From: RGIG2707 sp045600065
Lineage (GTDB): Bacteria > Bacillota > Clostridia > Peptostreptococcales > Anaerovoracaceae
Direction: 5' to 3'
DNA length: 15,952 bases
Assembly: GCA_045600065.1 (NCBI GenBank)
Contig: JAZRXE010000023.1
Location: 1 to 15,952 of the forward strand
The notes beneath the pieces were generated by a model that was not told the origin of the DNA, did not search any database, and saw only the letters and a list, made by a program, of their open reading frames with translations. Each line of letters begins with the position of its first letter. The stretch's first letter is position 1. Made by a program: the position numbers and the translations under genes. This document shows, in pieces, positions 1 through 8,000 of this stretch.

Positions 1-230
1 TCTGTGTTCAGGAATCATCCTGACGCTGTGTGTGAAGATATTTAAATCGCAAGTTCGTCAGCCATGTCGGGGCCACGCTGCCGCTGCAGGCGGTTTTTGA
101 TCAGAAACGTAATGAAAGCCGCCTTCCGCTCCCGCTTACGACGGCCCCTTACATGGCCATCCGGGCTTGCGTTTGGCAGCTTTAATTACGCGCTGAATAG
201 TCTCTTAAATGCCCCATTCAGGCTTGTGTC
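1..230. other. Left edge, no convincing complete gene
   Basis: No gene of normal size can be supported here. A plus-strand frame open from the window edge and ending at a TGA at 110-112 begins with a hydrophobic run (LCSGIILTLCVKIF), so it could be the last residues of a membrane protein cut by the window. A second frame closes at 43-45. A short GC-rich inverted repeat followed by five Ts near 82-99 (CCGC, five-base loop, GCGG, T5) could be a weak terminator for such a gene. All of this is tentative. Confidence 0.3.
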
Positions 231-806
231 TTACAGCTTTCTTTCTGCGCTGGTCGGCCAGTCGTAAGCCATAAGCCTGCAGTTTTCTATGGGATCGCCG
301 TTGTAATCCATGTCCTTGATACCGCAGATATAGCGGATCACGCACTTCAGAGCTCCGCCGTGGGCAACCACCAGAATGTTTTTACCCGCTTCCAGGCGAG
401 GCCTCAGCACCTCTTCCATGAAGGCTGCTATGCGTTCATCCACCATGGCCCAGGTCTCTATGCCCGATACCGCGACCGCTTCGTTGGGGTGGTTGATAAG
501 CTTGTCTATCGGAGTTCCGGGCTGAATGTCTGCAATGTAAATACCCTCGTATTCTCCCATGCTGATCTCCATGATGCGCTCATCGTAATACACAGGCACC
601 GTTCTGCCTTTTAAGAATATTTCCGCGGTTTCTTTTGCCCTGCCGAGGGTAGAGCACCAGCATTCATCGTATTCGATGTGCTTGAATTTTTCTGCAGCTT
701 CCGCAGCCATGCGTCTGCCGTTGTCGTTAAGGGGTATATCGATCTGACCCTGAAGTCTGCGCTGAAGATTCCAGTCTGTTTGTCCGTGTCTGAGCAGGTA
801 AAGCAT
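231..806 (-). CDS. Histidine phosphatase family protein (phosphoglycerate mutase-like)
   Basis: This is a 191-residue member of the histidine phosphatase superfamily, branch 1. These enzymes pass a phosphate through a phospho-histidine intermediate in the cytoplasm. The N-terminus carries the signature LLRHGQTDWN (residues 4-13) with nucleophile H7. R56 in STLGRAKET, acidic E80 and the second catalytic histidine H149 in VVAHGGA complete the usual active site. There is no signal peptide, and the length fits cobalamin phosphatases (CobC), small-molecule phosphatases and cofactor-dependent mutase-like proteins. No neighbour links it to cobalamin or glycolysis, so the substrate is not assigned. 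The start is set by a GGAGG-type ribosome site (TCCTCC at 811-816 on the plus strand) four bases from the ATG. A minus-strand promoter lies about 40 bases upstream of the start. Confidence 0.9.
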   Translation of the reverse strand: MLYLLRHGQTDWNLQRRLQGQIDIPLNDNGRRMAAEAAEKFKHIEYDECWCSTLGRAKETAEIFLKGRTVPVYYDERIMEISMGEYEGIYIADIQPGTPIDKLINHPNEAVAVSGIETWAMVDERIAAFMEEVLRPRLEAGKNILVVAHGGALKCVIRYICGIKDMDYNGDPIENCRLMAYDWPTSAERKL

Positions 807-845
807 AATTTCCTCCGATAACAGCCAAATGCCGTGTTTTTCTCG

Positions 846-874
846 ATATTATCATTACGCAGGCTTTATTTCAA
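846..874 (-). promoter_or_regulatory. Sigma-A-type promoter for the histidine phosphatase
   Basis: Read on the minus strand, TTGAAA (869-874) and TAATAT (846-851) are separated by exactly 17 bases. The predicted start site is near 840, giving a leader of about 30 bases before the phosphatase ATG. Confidence 0.6.
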
Positions 875-1194
875 GGGCATTGGTTTTGACTCTCTTCGTT
901 CGGGTTGTTCTTCGCAGCCTGCTGTTCGGCAGCTATTATTTCGTTTTGTCTGCTCTGCCCGAAACCGAATTACATTGACCCGGTCAAAGGCCGGGCGCCT
1001 TCGCTGTACAGGCTCCAAGTGCCAAGCTAAGCCTGTGCTTATTTATGGCCGAGCATGTCCGGTCAATGGCAGTATCGACCGTCAGCGCGTATCCCCGTCA
1101 ATCCTTAGTTTTCGCCACATTTCATAAGCAGAAAAACAATGAAACAGAAATGTCCTTACGTTTTTTTATCGCACCAAAACATAAGCAGATTCAC
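875..1194. other. Intergenic stretch with short palindromes, no supported gene
   Basis: About 320 bases without a credible normal-sized gene. Open frames on the plus strand (for example from 1045) lack ribosome sites and have no recognisable composition. The stretch contains a perfect odd palindrome TTGACC-C-GGTCAA (975-987), an overlapping CCCGG/CCGGG pair (979-983 and 991-995), and TAAGC-4-GCTTA (1028-1041). It lies downstream of a minus-strand promoter at 1237-1265, so it could be a long leader of the phosphatase transcript or decayed sequence. Confidence 0.5.
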
Positions 1195-1197
1195 CAT
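1156..1197 (-). CDS. Putative 13-codon micro-ORF or leader peptide
   Basis: The minus strand reads MVNLLMFWCDKKT and then stops. The case for translation is positional. A perfect AAGGAGG (complement of 1203-1209) lies five bases from the ATG, and a TTGACA-17-TATAGC promoter lies just upstream. At the end of the ORF is a run of seven As, and the -1 frame stays open for about 26 more codons after it. It could therefore be a leader peptide, a small membrane peptide, or the start of a longer gene broken by a one-base change. No family is recognised. Confidence 0.3.
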   Translation of the reverse strand: MVNLLMFWCDKKT

Positions 1198-1215
1198 GGA
1201 ACCCTCCTTACACAG

Positions 1216-1244
1216 TTGCCTGAGGCATAGAAAAATGCTATATT
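1216..1244 (+). promoter_or_regulatory. Extended -10 promoter of the signalling operon
   Basis: TTGCCT (1216-1221) and TATATT (1239-1244) are 17 bases apart, and TG at 1236-1237 makes an extended -10 (TGCTATATT). It points toward the sensor gene at 1404, with a predicted start near 1251 and a leader of about 150 bases. Confidence 0.6.
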
Positions 1245-1265
1245 ATAGTTAGCAATTACTGTCAA
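1237..1265 (-). promoter_or_regulatory. Opposing promoter overlapping the signalling-operon promoter
   Basis: On the minus strand, a consensus TTGACA (1260-1265) is 17 bases from TATAGC (1237-1242). Its -10 overlaps the -10 of the plus-strand promoter, so the two face each other across the same bases and should compete for polymerase. It fires toward the micro-ORF at 1197-1156 and ultimately toward the phosphatase. Confidence 0.5.
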
Positions 1266-1403
1266 GTAAAGTTGCATGCTTTATTTGCTCAGACAGAGGC
1301 GTACGGAAGGCGTTCGGATAATATGCAGAGCATAACAGACTGCGCCGCGGCCTCTGTGCGTTCGCTGCCCGCGGGCGGAAAGACGCTGTGTCAAGGAGGC
1401 TAA
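1251..1403 (+). promoter_or_regulatory. Long, potentially structured leader of the signalling operon
   Basis: The region between the predicted start and the first gene is about 150 bases. An 8-bp perfect pairing ACAGAGGC (1293-1300) with GCCTCTGT (1350-1357) closes a loop of about 50 bases, and GC-rich inverted bits follow (CCGCGG and CCCGCGGG near 1345-1375). The ribosome site AAGGAGG (1393-1399) is outside the stem. No known riboswitch class is recognised. Confidence 0.35.
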
Positions 1404-3017
1404 ATGAATCCCCAAAAAAGGACTTTACAGAATCTGATAATGTTGATGGGGCTGTTTTTTCTGGGTCTCTTTCTGAACTATGTTTCCAGTCGGAACATAT
1501 TCATGCTCCACGGGATCTCGTCCTTGTATTTTCTTATCCTGAGCATAGTGCTGACGCTGTACTTCAGCTCCCGCATAATAGACAGACCCATGCGGCCGCT
1601 GCTCATTGCCATAGGACTTCTGATATGCTTATGGACCTTTATGAGAGCCTGCCGCTATATGATATTCCTCGATGCGGAGCAGATATCCCGCTACTGCTGG
1701 TATTGCTACTATGTGAGCATGCTGTTCATTCCCCAGCTCAACTTTCAGGCGGCGTTGTCCCTGGGAAGAAAAAAAGAAGACCCACTGCCCGGCATATGCA
1801 TACTTTCGGGGATAGTAACGGTCATATTCATTCTTCTGGTGCTTACCAACGACTATCACCGTCTGATCTTCGATTTCAATCCGGACTACGATCAGTGGAA
1901 CGACAATCATACCCACGAGCTTATGTACTGGGTCATGACCTGCTGGCACTATGTTTTCTTTGCCATATCCATAAGAATACTGTCCGCGAAAAGCCGTCTG
2001 TCGGCCAGCCGCAGACTTGGATGGCTGCCTGTTGCCTACGGTGTGTTTTTTGCGGTATTCCTTGTGATAGAGCTTCTGCACCTGCAGGACAACTGGTTTG
2101 ATTTCGGCAATTTCAGCTTTACAGAGCCTGCCTGCTTCCTGTGCGGCGGATTCCTTATTCTGAGCATAAGCACCGGGCTCATACCTTCAAACAAGGGCTA
2201 CAGCCAGATACTTTCGGCATCCTCCATCCCCGCGGTGATCATGGACAAGGACGACCGCATAGTCTACCGCAGCTATACCGCGGACAGGCTTCAGAAGGAT
2301 CTGCAGGGCATACTTCCGCCCGACGAGGATTTCCTGACCTTCAGCCACCCGGTCAGCGGAGGAACAGCCTACTGGCAGATGGATGTTTCGAGGATCAATA
2401 TACTCAACAAGGAGCTGGAGGAGGTCCGGGACGCACTTTCTGAGGAATCGGATCTTATAGCCATGCGCAACAGCCTTGGTAAGCGCAGGGCGTCCATCGA
2501 AGAAAAGAACCGGGTATACGATGCCATTGCGGCAAGGGTGCAGCATCAGTCGTTCACCATAAGAGAGCTTTCCGACAAGGCCATTAAGCAGCCCGACCAG
2601 GCCGACGGCTTTATGCGCATTATCTGCATTTATCTGGCATACATAAAGCGCATGTCCAATCTTATGCTGCAGTCCTCCATATCCGAAGAAATGGAGAGAA
2701 ACGAGCTGCAGCTTGCCCTCGGCGAATCGGCCAGATATCTGGAAAAGGCGGGTATACCCGCGGCTGTGATCAGCGATGAGCTTGACCCGGTCTGCCCGTC
2801 GGAGAGGCTTACGGACGTTTACGAGCAGTTTCAGAGCATACTTGAGCAGGCCCTGCCCGGCCTTAAGGGAGTCACGGCGCGCCTGGAAAAGGACTGGCTG
2901 AAGCTGATAATAGAGGGCGTGTCAGAGCCCCTGGATATCCCGGCAGACGCCGGTGCAGAATACGAGGACGGCATACTCTATGTGAGTATTCCCCTTGGAC
3001 AGGATGTGAAGGCTTAA
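1404..3017 (+). CDS. Multi-pass membrane sensor with degenerate histidine kinase-like C-terminus
   Basis: This is a 537-residue protein. The first ~260 residues contain seven or eight hydrophobic segments (roughly 9-27, 37-55, 66-84, 97-115, 130-148, 176-194, 207-225, 242-260), resembling the 7TM N-terminal region found on some histidine kinases. A short PAS-like stretch follows (about 267-335, SSIPAVIMDKDDRIVYRS), then a helical region to about 425 (VYDAIAARVQ, YIKRMSNLML). The C-terminus (about 468-532) keeps the outline of a kinase ATPase domain (VYEQFQSILEQALPGL, then final strand EDGILYVSIPL). However, it lacks the N-box asparagine, NDG/DxG and glycine-rich lid, so ATP binding is unlikely. 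A pseudo-kinase or signal-receiving partner of the next gene product is inferred. AAGGAGG lies four bases before the ATG. Its TAA shares one base with the next ATG (TAATG), so translation is probably coupled. Confidence 0.75.
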   Translation: MNPQKRTLQNLIMLMGLFFLGLFLNYVSSRNIFMLHGISSLYFLILSIVLTLYFSSRIIDRPMRPLLIAIGLLICLWTFMRACRYMIFLDAEQISRYCWYCYYVSMLFIPQLNFQAALSLGRKKEDPLPGICILSGIVTVIFILLVLTNDYHRLIFDFNPDYDQWNDNHTHELMYWVMTCWHYVFFAISIRILSAKSRLSASRRLGWLPVAYGVFFAVFLVIELLHLQDNWFDFGNFSFTEPACFLCGGFLILSISTGLIPSNKGYSQILSASSIPAVIMDKDDRIVYRSYTADRLQKDLQGILPPDEDFLTFSHPVSGGTAYWQMDVSRINILNKELEEVRDALSEESDLIAMRNSLGKRRASIEEKNRVYDAIAARVQHQSFTIRELSDKAIKQPDQADGFMRIICIYLAYIKRMSNLMLQSSISEEMERNELQLALGESARYLEKAGIPAAVISDELDPVCPSERLTDVYEQFQSILEQALPGLKGVTARLEKDWLKLIIEGVSEPLDIPADAGAEYEDGILYVSIPLGQDVKA

Positions 3018-4279
3018 TGCTCACACCCTTTATTCTTTGCCCCTCAATAGTACAGGAGATGCTTTGCCTCTGGTGCCTGCTGCTCTGTCTGGGCTTTTCG
3101 GTGAACATGGTAATGTCCGTCCATCAGCACAGCTTTCTGTATGCTCTGGCCTCGGCATTTTCCCTGCTGTTTCCCTACGCGCTTATAAATATCAGGCTGG
3201 AGCTTTATTACCGCATGGATTCCGCAGCAGCCAACGCCTTTGCAGCCTATGTTGGCAGTCTCCCGGTGACGGCTTTTGTGCTGACAATGGTGCTGCTGAG
3301 CGCGGCATGGATAATCCGCTTTAAAAAGTGCCTGGCCTATACTGACAGCCACATTACTCCCAGCTCCGTAAAGGAAGCTGCGGACAGCCTTTCCGCCGGG
3401 CTTTGCTACTATCATGAAAACGGTCAGCCCTATCTGAGCAACCACCTGATGAACCAGCTCTGCTTTGAGATAACAGGCAGAGCACTGCTCAACGGCAATG
3501 AGTTTTTCGGCGCCCTCAACGGACGCGGGCTGGTGGAGCTTAAGGACGGCAGGGTCTACAGGTTTGCCATTAAGGATCTGAGCCTTTCCGGAGAGCATTT
3601 CCGGGAGCTTATAGCCTACGATGTTACGGAGCTGATAGGAAAATCCCGCAAGCTCAACGAAGAAAACCAGAGGCTGCGCCGCCACAACGACAATATGATA
3701 GAGTACGGCAAGCAGATAGACGATATAGTCCGCCGGGAGGAAAGCCTTAAGAACAAGACCCACATACACGATGAAATGAACCGCCTGCTCCTTGCCACGG
3801 ACAGGGCGATACAAAGCAGTGAAAACAACGAAAAATTCAGTATACTCGGCGTTCTTCAGCAGAATATGTTCTGGCTCTTTATGGAGGCCGACTACAGAGA
3901 CACCAACAATGTCTATTCCGATCTTGAAAGCCTGTCCAGCCTGCTGGGTATTCGCCTGGTATACAGAGGCAAGGCCCTTACCGGAGACGAGGACGCCCTG
4001 CACCTCTTTATGCTGGCGGCCAGAGAGGCCATGACCAACGCCGTAAAGCACGGAGAAGCCCGGAACCTGTATATATATCTGTCCGAGGACGCAGACAGCC
4101 TTCAGGCAAGCTTCACCAACGACGGAAAACCGCCCGATCCCTTCGCCGGCGAGGGAGGCGGACTGAGCAGACTGCGCCAGCGCATAGAAGAGGCAGGCGG
4201 CTCCATGGAGGTGAACCACAGTCCTCGTTTCATGCTGAGAATAAGCGTACCCAAAGGAGGCAGACAGAATGTCTTATAA
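3017..4279 (+). CDS. Membrane sensor histidine kinase (HisKA_3/NarL-partner type)
   Basis: This 420-residue protein autophosphorylates on histidine and donates phosphate to a response regulator. Three hydrophobic segments at the N-terminus (about 8-33, 37-58 and 80-101) anchor it. A PAS-like region spans about 120-205 and a helical linker 205-245. The phospho-acceptor motif is THIHDEMN with H251. The ATPase domain has an N box REAMTNAVKHG (E337, N341), a D box NDG (368-370) and a G box GGGLSRLRQRI (380-390), followed by the final strand. All functional boxes are intact, unlike in the preceding protein. It overlaps the regulator gene by 11 bases, and the regulator's ribosome site lies inside this gene. 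The sensory input is unknown. It may work as a heteromer with the 7TM protein; that is inference from tight coupling and complementary domains. Confidence 0.88.
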   Translation: MLTPFILCPSIVQEMLCLWCLLLCLGFSVNMVMSVHQHSFLYALASAFSLLFPYALINIRLELYYRMDSAAANAFAAYVGSLPVTAFVLTMVLLSAAWIIRFKKCLAYTDSHITPSSVKEAADSLSAGLCYYHENGQPYLSNHLMNQLCFEITGRALLNGNEFFGALNGRGLVELKDGRVYRFAIKDLSLSGEHFRELIAYDVTELIGKSRKLNEENQRLRRHNDNMIEYGKQIDDIVRREESLKNKTHIHDEMNRLLLATDRAIQSSENNEKFSILGVLQQNMFWLFMEADYRDTNNVYSDLESLSSLLGIRLVYRGKALTGDEDALHLFMLAAREAMTNAVKHGEARNLYIYLSEDADSLQASFTNDGKPPDPFAGEGGGLSRLRQRIEEAGGSMEVNHSPRFMLRISVPKGGRQNVL

Positions 4280-4889
4280 CGTATTGATAGTGGAGGATCA
4301 GCGCATGCCCAGGCAGCTGCTCGAGCTGTTCGTAAAGGAAAGCGGACGCTACGAGCTTAGCGGCTCCATAGCCAGCGCGGAGCTTGCCCTGACCTTCTGC
4401 CGCAGAAGAACGATAGATCTTATACTTATGGATGTGCTCACCGAATTCGGTGTCAGCGGGCTGGATACCGCAGAGGAGATAAAAAAAGAATTCCCGGGCA
4501 TCAAGATAATCATAATCACCAGCATGCCCGAGGCAAGCTGGCTGAAGCGGGCCCGAGACATAGGCGTGGATTCCTTCTGGTATAAGGAGGCTGAGGGCGC
4601 TTCCATACTCGAGGTAATGGATGCCACCATGGAAGGGGAGAGCATATATCCCGATTCCCCGCCAAGAGTCTCCATAGGCAATACCAGCAACAGGGATTTT
4701 ACGGACAGAGAGCTGGATGTATTGCGGGAAATGCTCACAGGCGATAGCAATACCAAGATAGCCGAAAGGCTCGGCATCAGCGAAAATACCGTTAAGTTCC
4801 ACATTCAGTCCATGCTGCAGAAAACCGGCTTTCACAGCCGTACCGAGCTGGTTGCCCAGGCCCGTTCTCTTGGCATAGTCATAAAATAA
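4269..4889 (+). CDS. NarL/FixJ (LuxR-type) response regulator
   Basis: This is a 206-residue two-domain regulator. The receiver domain (1-125) has acidic E9-D10, phospho-acceptor D55 in LILMDV, a T84-S85 switch pair and K106. The C-terminal LuxR-type helix-turn-helix spans about 143-203 (TDRELDVLREMLTG, then IAERLGISENTVKFHIQSML). It follows the kinase with an 11-base overlap and has a strong AAAGGAGG (4253-4260), eight bases from the ATG, consistent with more regulator than kinase. The next gene downstream, a surface protein, has a palindrome at the position typical for LuxR-family activators. That gene is therefore the best candidate target (inference). Length and domain order are normal for the family. 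Confidence 0.93.
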   Translation: MSYNVLIVEDQRMPRQLLELFVKESGRYELSGSIASAELALTFCRRRTIDLILMDVLTEFGVSGLDTAEEIKKEFPGIKIIIITSMPEASWLKRARDIGVDSFWYKEAEGASILEVMDATMEGESIYPDSPPRVSIGNTSNRDFTDRELDVLREMLTGDSNTKIAERLGISENTVKFHIQSMLQKTGFHSRTELVAQARSLGIVIK

Positions 4890-4909
4890 TCTGAAAAAAG
4901 TATCCCAAC

Positions 4910-4953
4910 CTACCCAAACGGGTGATGTGTCTTAAACACGCTGTACATATAAT
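4910..4953 (+). promoter_or_regulatory. Operator-promoter module of the SLH surface protein gene
   Basis: CTACCC-AAAC-GGGT, with the palindrome ACCC/GGGT at 4912-4923, is followed 24 bases later by a consensus TATAAT (4948-4953). The expected -35 position (4925-4930, ATGTGT) is poor, so an activator is likely to be needed. With a start near 4960, the palindrome is centred at about -42. The identical arrangement occurs at 8418-8461. TGTG is also shared, three bases after GGGT. The adjacent response regulator is the likely binder (inference). Confidence 0.65.
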
Positions 4954-4968
4954 TTATGCAGCGTGTTT
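4934..4968 (+). terminator. 10-bp perfect inverted repeat around the surface-gene -10: terminator or second operator
   Basis: AAACACGCTG (4934-4943) and CAGCGTGTTT (4959-4968) are perfect complements with a 15-base loop that contains the TATAAT of the surface-protein promoter. The right arm runs into TTTTATATT, so as RNA it would make an intrinsic terminator for the response regulator transcript. As DNA, it is a symmetric site covering the -10 and start of the next promoter. Both roles may apply. Confidence 0.5.
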
Positions 4969-5014
4969 TATATTGGCCCTCAGCGTTAAGGGCAGCAAAA
5001 AGAAAGGAGTTTTT

Positions 5015-8000
5015 ATGATCAGAAAAATAATCGGCATATTGTTGTGCTGTCTTTTGATCATCGGTTTTGTACCGGTATGGGCTTTCGCCGCCACACCATA
5101 TCCCCTGTGGATAGGCGAAGTCCAGGTCACCGATGAGAATTGCAATGATGTATTAGGAGACGGCGGCAGTGTAGCAGTCACGCCCTATGGTTCTTACTAC
5201 TACATTTATTTAAGAGGCGCAAATATCACAAAAGGAAGCAGTCATGTTTCCGGTGTGTACGACGGCATATACTGCGGCGATCCTTCTGCGTCCGTAACGA
5301 TTTACGCCCGGGATTCATCCATATCCTTGACACCCCCTTCGGGATATAGTACGGCAAGAGGTATTGCAGCGAAGAATCTCAATATTTATGTATTTGATGG
5401 TACATTCGCTATCGATGTGAAAGCAGGGACCACCGGAAGCGGCGACAGCGCTTGCGGAATAGAAGGCGGCGATATATTATTATTTTCCTCACCGGACTGC
5501 GAGCTGAATATCTCGAGCGAAGACCGGGGTATTGCCGGTTCCGGCGATATTCAAATTGATGTATATCCCGATGCGAAATTAAATATCGCTTCCGGCACCA
5601 TGACCGGCTGCAGCGGCGAAGGCATAAGCACAATCGGACGCGTCAGCATCTCTAACGACGGAGATGTTAGCATCAGCTCCGGCTCAGCTTATTCTATAGC
5701 ATCGGTCGAAGCGCAGAGTGTACGTTTATTCGGTGATGGAAATTACGATATCAAATCCGAAAACGTGGGCATAGAAGCTTTTGATGATGTGGAAATTGAA
5801 GTATACGGTTCTGTAAGCATCGAAGGCGAAGGCCATGCAGTAGCTTTGATGAACAGCGGCAAAAAGCTCCGTGTCGGCGGCAGCGTCAATCCTCTGACAC
5901 TCGAATGCGATCCGGCCTCGATCGGATTAGGCGGAAGCCCTGTGATCAACGTTGCCGATTTAGACAAGCAGCCTTTTGATTTTGATTCGGATTATAGCAT
6001 CAGCGGCAACCCGGATACGGATTCTCTGCTGACTGCACAAAAGCTCGGCTATCTGACTGTGGGAAGCACAGTGGTGGACGATTCCAACAAGGACGATGTA
6101 TTCTCCGACGGAACGGTCAAATACGATTCCGCAGCAAAAAAACTGTATCTGAACAATGCAAATATCACTGACAAGCGGTTCAACGGTATGGATGCCATGG
6201 GGATCTATTCCCCGAATGATCTGACTGTCAGTCTGGAGGGCGCCAATAAAATAGAGCTGGCAGACGATTCTTCAGCCGGTTACATGTACGGCATGTACTG
6301 CCACGGGGATCTCCGCTTTGAAGGCGACGGGACCCTGGATATAGTATGCGGCAGCGGCAGCTTCGACAGTTTTTCCGTCATGTGCGCAGGAATGCTGTAC
6401 TCAGACGCTGACGGAGCTGTAACTATCGATACAACATTGATAAATTACAGCAATGGTATGCGCGCAAACAAAGGCATCCTTATTTCAGGAGACGGAGACC
6501 TTACTGTCAGTGCAATGGATGTTGGCATTTATTCCAAAAGCGGCCCTATCAGCATTAAGGGCAAGGGCAATGTGACCGTCAATAGTACCTATGATTCAGT
6601 CCGTGCAGAGTTCGGAATCGTTGACATTTCCGGAAAAGGCAATGTCACAGCCGGTTCCACCATCTACGCATACAAAGACCTTACGGTCCTCACGTCGGAT
6701 GCCTCACAAAGCATACAGGTCATATCACCTGACGGTGCTTGTCTGATCTCAGACGAGGGGGGAATCAGCCTGGCGGGCCCCGGAAGTATAGTTCTGTCAT
6801 CTGTCAATAGCGGCGGCATCTATACAAACGTCGGAGACATAGTATTGAGCAATACCGGTGATGTGAATATCGAGTCCTGCTTTGATTCGATCAGTTCCGG
6901 CGGCGACGTAAGACTCTACGGTACCGGCAATGTCAAGGCACATTCCACCGACGAAAACGCCATCTATGCTTTCGAGACCTGCACAATAGACGCAGACGGA
7001 AATATAGAGCTGATAACAGACACCGCCGATAGTATATATGCAAACGGAGATGTCACTGTCTCCGGAACAGGCGATCTGTCAGTTACATCGCCCGGTAGCG
7101 ATGGCATATACACAGAAGCGGGAGATGTCGTCATCTCCGGCAGCGGAAATGTTACCGTCATTTCCGGCAATAACGCCATTGGTTTATACGGAACCGGAAA
7201 AGAGCTCAAGCTCGAGGGCAGCAGCCCCGTTATCGAGCTCGATGCTCCTACCGCTTATGCCGTACATAATTATTCAGACAATACCAGCCCCGTAGGCGGC
7301 TCCACGCTGGGCGATTACACCGTGACCGGCGCTCCCGACAGCGCATACTGCAAGTACGAGCTTACTGCCCCGGTATACACCATTACCGTTCTTACAGACG
7401 GAAACGGAACAGCGGCAGCTGACTACAGCAACGCGGCAGCAGGCACAGCCGTAGCTCTGGTAACAACACCCAACGCAGGCTTCCACTTTAAGGGCTGGGA
7501 TTCTGCAGACGTAACAGTCAGCGGAAATACCTTCACCATGCCCGCAAAGGATGTCAGCGTAAAGGCTATGTTCGAAGCAGACGGATCTGCACCCGTCCCC
7601 GGAGACGAGGATGATGTGCGCTTCACACTGAGCTTCAACACCAACGGAGGAAGCTCCATACCCAAGCTCAGCCTCAGCGAGGCATCCACGGTACAGCTGT
7701 CCGGATACAGACCCAGCAAGGAGGGCGCAAGCTTTGCAGGCTGGTACAGCGATAAGGATCTGACCAGGGAGATAAGCTCGGTAAAGATGATCAAGGATAC
7801 AGTGGTCTACGCAAAGTGGAACACGGAGACAAAGCCTGTCTCGGCCCTGCCCTTTGATGATGTGTCAAGCGGAAGCTGGAGCTACGATGACATCAGATTC
7901 GTATACGAAAACGGACTGATGGACGGCACTGCTTCAAACGTCTTTGCACCTGCAAGAAGCACCTCCAGAGGAATGATAGTGACCATACTGTTCAGACTGG

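Noticed and set aside
1045..1230. 61-codon plus-strand open frame in the intergenic stretch
   Set aside because: It has no ribosome site or recognisable composition, and it overlaps promoter elements on both strands.
3044..4219. 391-codon open frame on the minus strand
   Set aside because: It lies wholly antisense to the histidine kinase, which has all its motifs. The reverse translation shows no domain and no ribosome site.
4230..4835. 201-codon minus-strand open frame
   Set aside because: It is antisense to the response regulator and has no recognisable motif.
4922..5014. GTG start giving the surface protein 31 extra residues
   Set aside because: It would begin inside the operator and before the predicted transcription start. 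The signal peptide and AAGGAG both fit ATG 5015.
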